Below, one piece after another: positions 61,713-64,000 of a stretch of DNA of 64,000 bases (position 1 is its first letter; every line of letters begins with the position of its first letter). The stretch spans positions 23,111-87,110 of the forward strand of contig NZ_JAERUC010000069.1 of assembly GCF_016745505.1 (NCBI RefSeq), written 5' to 3'. The notes below the pieces were generated by a model, which worked only from the letters and a program-made list of their open reading frames with translations, did no database searches and was not told the origin of the DNA. Source of the stretch: Streptomyces silvae (lineage in GTDB: Bacteria; Actinomycetota; Actinomycetes; Streptomycetales; Streptomycetaceae). The position numbers and the translations under genes were made by a program.

Positions 61713-62212
61713 GACCCGACCGACCCGTCGATGAGCTCGCGGACGATGTCCATGTGACCGGCGTGCCGCAGGACGTCCTCGATCATGTGGATGAGCACCC
61801 AGCGCATCGAGACGGTCCTCCCGTTCCAGGAGGTCCCGGTGGTGTCCAGGTCCGTCTCGGCTATGGACATGTCGGCTGCGGCGCGGGCGCGCGCGTAGAA
61901 CGCGAGGATCCGTTCGGTCGTCTCGTCCGGGGCGATCGTCATGTCGTCGGCCGACGTGTCGAACCAGAAGTCCTCGGTCTCCCGCCCGAACGTGGCGCAG
62001 AACCAGCCGTACTCGACGGTGGCCAGATGCTTGACCAGGCCCAGCAGATTCGTCCCCGTCGGCGTCATGGGGCGGCGCAGCTGCTCGTCGTCCAGCCCTT
62101 CGAGCTTCCACAGCACCACGTCCCGGTGCCGGTCGAGGCTCGCGTGCAGGGATTCCTTCTCGCCGCCGGTGAACGGCACGGTCCTGGGCGGCTTGTGCGG
62201 CGTCGTCGTCAT
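61697..62212 (-). CDS. DinB-family protein
   Basis: 171 residues from the ATG at 62212. The four-helix DinB/YfiT fold has LDRHRDVVLWKLEGLDDEQL, NLLGLVKHLATVEYGWFCAT and VLIHMIEDVLRHAGHMDIVR. A His triad (KHLATVEY, LIHMIED, RHAGHMD) probably binds a metal. The subgroup resembles mycothiol-dependent enzymes (DUF664-like), which use a thiol to detoxify compounds. Its 3' end overlaps the phosphatase gene by 16 bases. Confidence 0.9.
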   Translation of the reverse strand: MTTTPHKPPRTVPFTGGEKESLHASLDRHRDVVLWKLEGLDDEQLRRPMTPTGTNLLGLVKHLATVEYGWFCATFGRETEDFWFDTSADDMTIAPDETTERILAFYARARAAADMSIAETDLDTTGTSWNGRTVSMRWVLIHMIEDVLRHAGHMDIVRELIDGSVGSYPAS

Positions 62213-62261
62213 ACCGGGGAAGCTAGCAGCCGGCACCGACAGCGGAACTGCTGGAAGCCGG

Positions 62262-62825
62262 TCAGGCGTCGCCGCCCGCGGTGCCGGTCAGGAGCGCGCT
62301 CGCGACGACGTCGAAGAGGTGGTCCGCGCGGGGCGCGAGCGCGGGCTGGTCGCCGAGCCAGGCCAGCGCCGCCACCAGCGCGAACACATCGGTGCCGTCG
62401 ACGTCGGTCCGCGCCGTGCCCGCCTCCTGGGCGCGGACGAGGAGCCGTGCGCCGGCCGCGCGCAGGGCGACGCACGACGCGTGCAGCGCGGACTCGGTGT
62501 CGTCGATGGCGGCCGCCATCAGCACGGTCACGCCCCGGTACTCCGTCGTCCACGTGACGCAGTCCCGCAGCCACGACACCAGGGCCTCGGCGGGCGCGTC
62601 CGACGTCTCGAGTGCGGCTGCCCGGGCCGTCATCTCGTCGAAGCTCGTACGGAGCAGGGCGTCGAGCAGCGCCTCACGTGTCGGGAAGTGGCGCAGCAGC
62701 GTCGCGAGTCCGACGTCGGCACGGCGTGCGATGTCGCGCAGCGACACCTCGACGCCCTGCTCGGCGAGGGCGGTGCCCGCCACGGCGAGCAGGTGGTCGC
62801 GGTTCTTCCTGGCGTCGGCGCGCAT
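62262..62825 (-). CDS. TetR-family regulator
   Basis: 187 residues. The helix-turn-helix is SLRDIARRADVGLATLLRHF near residues 28-47, preceded by ADARKNRDHLLAVAGTALAE. The C-terminal domain (LVSWLRDCVTWTTEYRGVTV) forms the ligand pocket. It is divergent from a quinone oxidoreductase across 111 bases that contain three equally spaced operators, which it probably binds. Confidence 0.92.
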   Translation of the reverse strand: MRADARKNRDHLLAVAGTALAEQGVEVSLRDIARRADVGLATLLRHFPTREALLDALLRTSFDEMTARAAALETSDAPAEALVSWLRDCVTWTTEYRGVTVLMAAAIDDTESALHASCVALRAAGARLLVRAQEAGTARTDVDGTDVFALVAALAWLGDQPALAPRADHLFDVVASALLTGTAGGDA

Positions 62826-62844
62826 CTCTTCCCCTTGACTATCT

Positions 62845-62899
62845 GGATCAGTGATCCGTATATTCGGATCAGTGGTTCATTTATGTGGATCGCTGATCC
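62845..62899. promoter_or_regulatory. Three operators phased at 21 bp
   Basis: GGATCAGTGATCC (62845), GGATCAGTGGTTC (62866) and GGATCGCTGATCC (62887) are 13-base sites that begin exactly 21 bases apart, two helical turns. The first and third are perfect dyads; the middle one has a weak right half. They lie between the divergent TetR and oxidoreductase genes. Confidence 0.8.
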
Positions 62900-62936
62900 G
62901 GATGAGTCTATCCCGCAGTGCGGGCAGGAGAGAACG

Positions 62937-63947
62937 ATGCCGACAGACACGATGAGGGCGATCCGGCTGCACGAGCACGGCGGCCCCGAGGTCCTGCGTC
63001 AGGACGAGGTGCCGATTCCGGTGCCGGGACCGGGCGAGGTACTCGTCCGCGTGCACGCGGCCGGCATCAATCCCCCCGACTGGTACCTCCGCGACGGGAT
63101 GAGCAACCTCCCTCCGGAGACCAGGCCGAAGTTCAGCCTGCCCGTGATCCCGGGGACGGACGTGTCGGGCGTGGTCGAGGCCGTCGCCCCGGACGTGGAC
63201 GGGTTCGCCGTCGGCGACGAGGTCTTCGGGCTCCTGCGGTTCCCCAGCTTCGAGGGCGCCGGGTACGCCGAGTACGTGGCCGCGCGGGCGTCGGACCTCG
63301 CGCACAAGCCGACCGGTATCGATCATGTGCACGCCGCCGGGGCGCCCATGGCCGGGCTGACGGCGTGGCAGTTCCTGATCGAGCTCGGACACGACCACCC
63401 CTCGCCCTTCCAGGCGGCGCGGCACCGCCCGGTGCCCCTCGGCCCCGGCACGACGGTCCTCGTCAACGGCGCCGCGGGCGGCGTGGGCCACTTCGCCGTA
63501 CAGCTGGCGAAGTGGAAGGGCGCGCAGGTCGTCGCCGTGGCGTCGGGCGGGCACGAACGGTTCCTGCGGGACCTCGGCGCCGACGAGTTCATCGACTACA
63601 CCACGAGCCGTCCCGAGGAGCTCGTGCACGGCGCCGACCTCGTCCTCGACGCCGTCGGCGGCCCCCGCAGCAGCCGTTTCCTGCGCACGCTCAAGCGCGG
63701 CGGCTCCCTGTTCCCCGTGTTCTTCGGCGAGTTCGACGAGGAGGAGACCGCGAAGCTGGGTGTCACCGTCACGGGCACCCAGGTCCGCTCGAACGGTGCT
63801 CAGCTGGCCGAGCTGGGCCGCCTGCTCGACACGGGCGCGGTCCGCGTCGCGATCGACAGCACGTTCCCGCTCGCGGACGCCCGGGCCGCGCACGAACGGG
63901 CCGCCGAGGGACACATCCAGGGCAAGATCGTGCTCACCGCCGCCTGA
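62937..63947 (+). CDS. NADP-dependent quinone oxidoreductase (MDR family)
   Basis: 336 residues from the ATG at 62937. The GroES-like half is RAIRLHEHGGPEVLRQDEVP and AAGINPPDWYLRDG. The nucleotide-binding turn is VLVNGAAGGVGHFAVQLAKW near residue 174, and the middle loop LGHDHPSPFQAARHRP is longer than usual. The zinc cysteines are absent. It is controlled by the divergent TetR and is one of three such oxidoreductases in the window. Substrate unknown. Confidence 0.92.
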   Translation: MPTDTMRAIRLHEHGGPEVLRQDEVPIPVPGPGEVLVRVHAAGINPPDWYLRDGMSNLPPETRPKFSLPVIPGTDVSGVVEAVAPDVDGFAVGDEVFGLLRFPSFEGAGYAEYVAARASDLAHKPTGIDHVHAAGAPMAGLTAWQFLIELGHDHPSPFQAARHRPVPLGPGTTVLVNGAAGGVGHFAVQLAKWKGAQVVAVASGGHERFLRDLGADEFIDYTTSRPEELVHGADLVLDAVGGPRSSRFLRTLKRGGSLFPVFFGEFDEEETAKLGVTVTGTQVRSNGAQLAELGRLLDTGAVRVAIDSTFPLADARAAHERAAEGHIQGKIVLTAA

Positions 63948-63963
63948 GGCCCCCCGGCCCCCG

Positions 63964-63986
63964 GCCCCCGGAACGAAGGGGGGCCC
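63964..63986 (+). terminator. Terminator hairpin
   Basis: GGCCCCC and GGGGGCC form a 7-base GC stem around a 9-base loop, 16 bases after the oxidoreductase stop, preceded by repeated GGCCCCC units. No T-tract is seen. Confidence 0.55.
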
Positions 63987-64000
63987 TACGACGCGGACGG

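Overview
The window is a chromosomal segment of a high-GC Gram-positive bacterium, almost certainly a Streptomyces or close relative. Base composition is about 70-74 % GC with strong G/C bias at third codon positions. GTG and TTG starts are frequent, intergenic gaps are short, and the gene families are typically actinomycete: HelR-type helicase, XPB helicase, the futalosine menaquinone genes mqnB/mqnD, HAAS-type membrane protein, DUF2530, DUF3027 and F420-type PPOX protein. I see no rRNA, tRNA, CRISPR array or insertion sequence. Gene order reads as ordinary chromosomal core and near-core.

Layout. 1-5.2 kb: a HelR-like RNA-polymerase-associated helicase cut by the left edge, an HxlR regulator divergent from a quinone oxidoreductase, a small conserved-looking ORF and the XPB helicase. 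5.3-10.1 kb: a membrane-anchored endonuclease/phosphatase-fold protein, then a cell-wall cassette. That cassette holds a 738-residue protein with peptidoglycan-binding-like repeats, a DUF1906-like domain and a lysozyme-like C-terminus; a small membrane protein; and a Tat-exported protein that looks like an M15 peptidase fold stripped of its zinc ligands. 10.1-19.4 kb: an XRE/MmyB regulator divergent from an MFS exporter, family 5 uracil-DNA glycosylase, a proline-rich membrane protein, a helicase-associated/WYL protein, a HAAS-domain membrane protein, and an acetyltransferase-TetR pair. 19.4-23.5 kb: an iron-siderophore ABC importer operon under a clear iron box.

23.5-35.6 kb: HAD phosphatase, cold-shock protein with a structured leader, mqnB-mqnD, lipoprotein, MFS protein, DUF3027 protein, an array of Streptomyces-type intergenic repeats, a large sacsin-like ATPase, and a secreted beta-sandwich protein whose 5' leader can form two mutually exclusive hairpins. 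35.6-47.3 kb: CtpE-like P-type ATPase, purine permease, MarR-MFS pair, 2'-5' RNA ligase, a 29-residue membrane peptide, aldo-keto reductase, proline iminopeptidase, nadE with an overlapping membrane protein, and a divergent MerR regulator.

47.7-64 kb: a second HxlR/quinone oxidoreductase pair with a coupled cupin-zinc ribbon protein, a CsoR/CstR-type repressor beside an ABC exporter, SAM methyltransferase, second aldo-keto reductase, TetR, a second endonuclease/phosphatase protein, SGNH hydrolase, a secreted propeller-like protein, F420-type PPOX protein, GNAT acetyltransferase, a 16-bp tandem repeat, a GAF-GAF-SpoIIE phosphatase, DinB protein, and a TetR/quinone oxidoreductase pair whose shared promoter carries three operators spaced exactly 21 bp apart.

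Two themes stand out. The first is electrophile and redox defence, with three regulator/quinone-oxidoreductase pairs, two aldo-keto reductases and cysteine-bearing HxlR sensors. The second is envelope remodelling. The strongest candidates for undescribed biology are the lysin-like/pseudo-M15 cassette (6.8-10.1 kb), the alternative-hairpin leader at 34.71-34.76 kb, the MerR-type promoter facing the nadE operon, and the 21-bp phased operator triplet.
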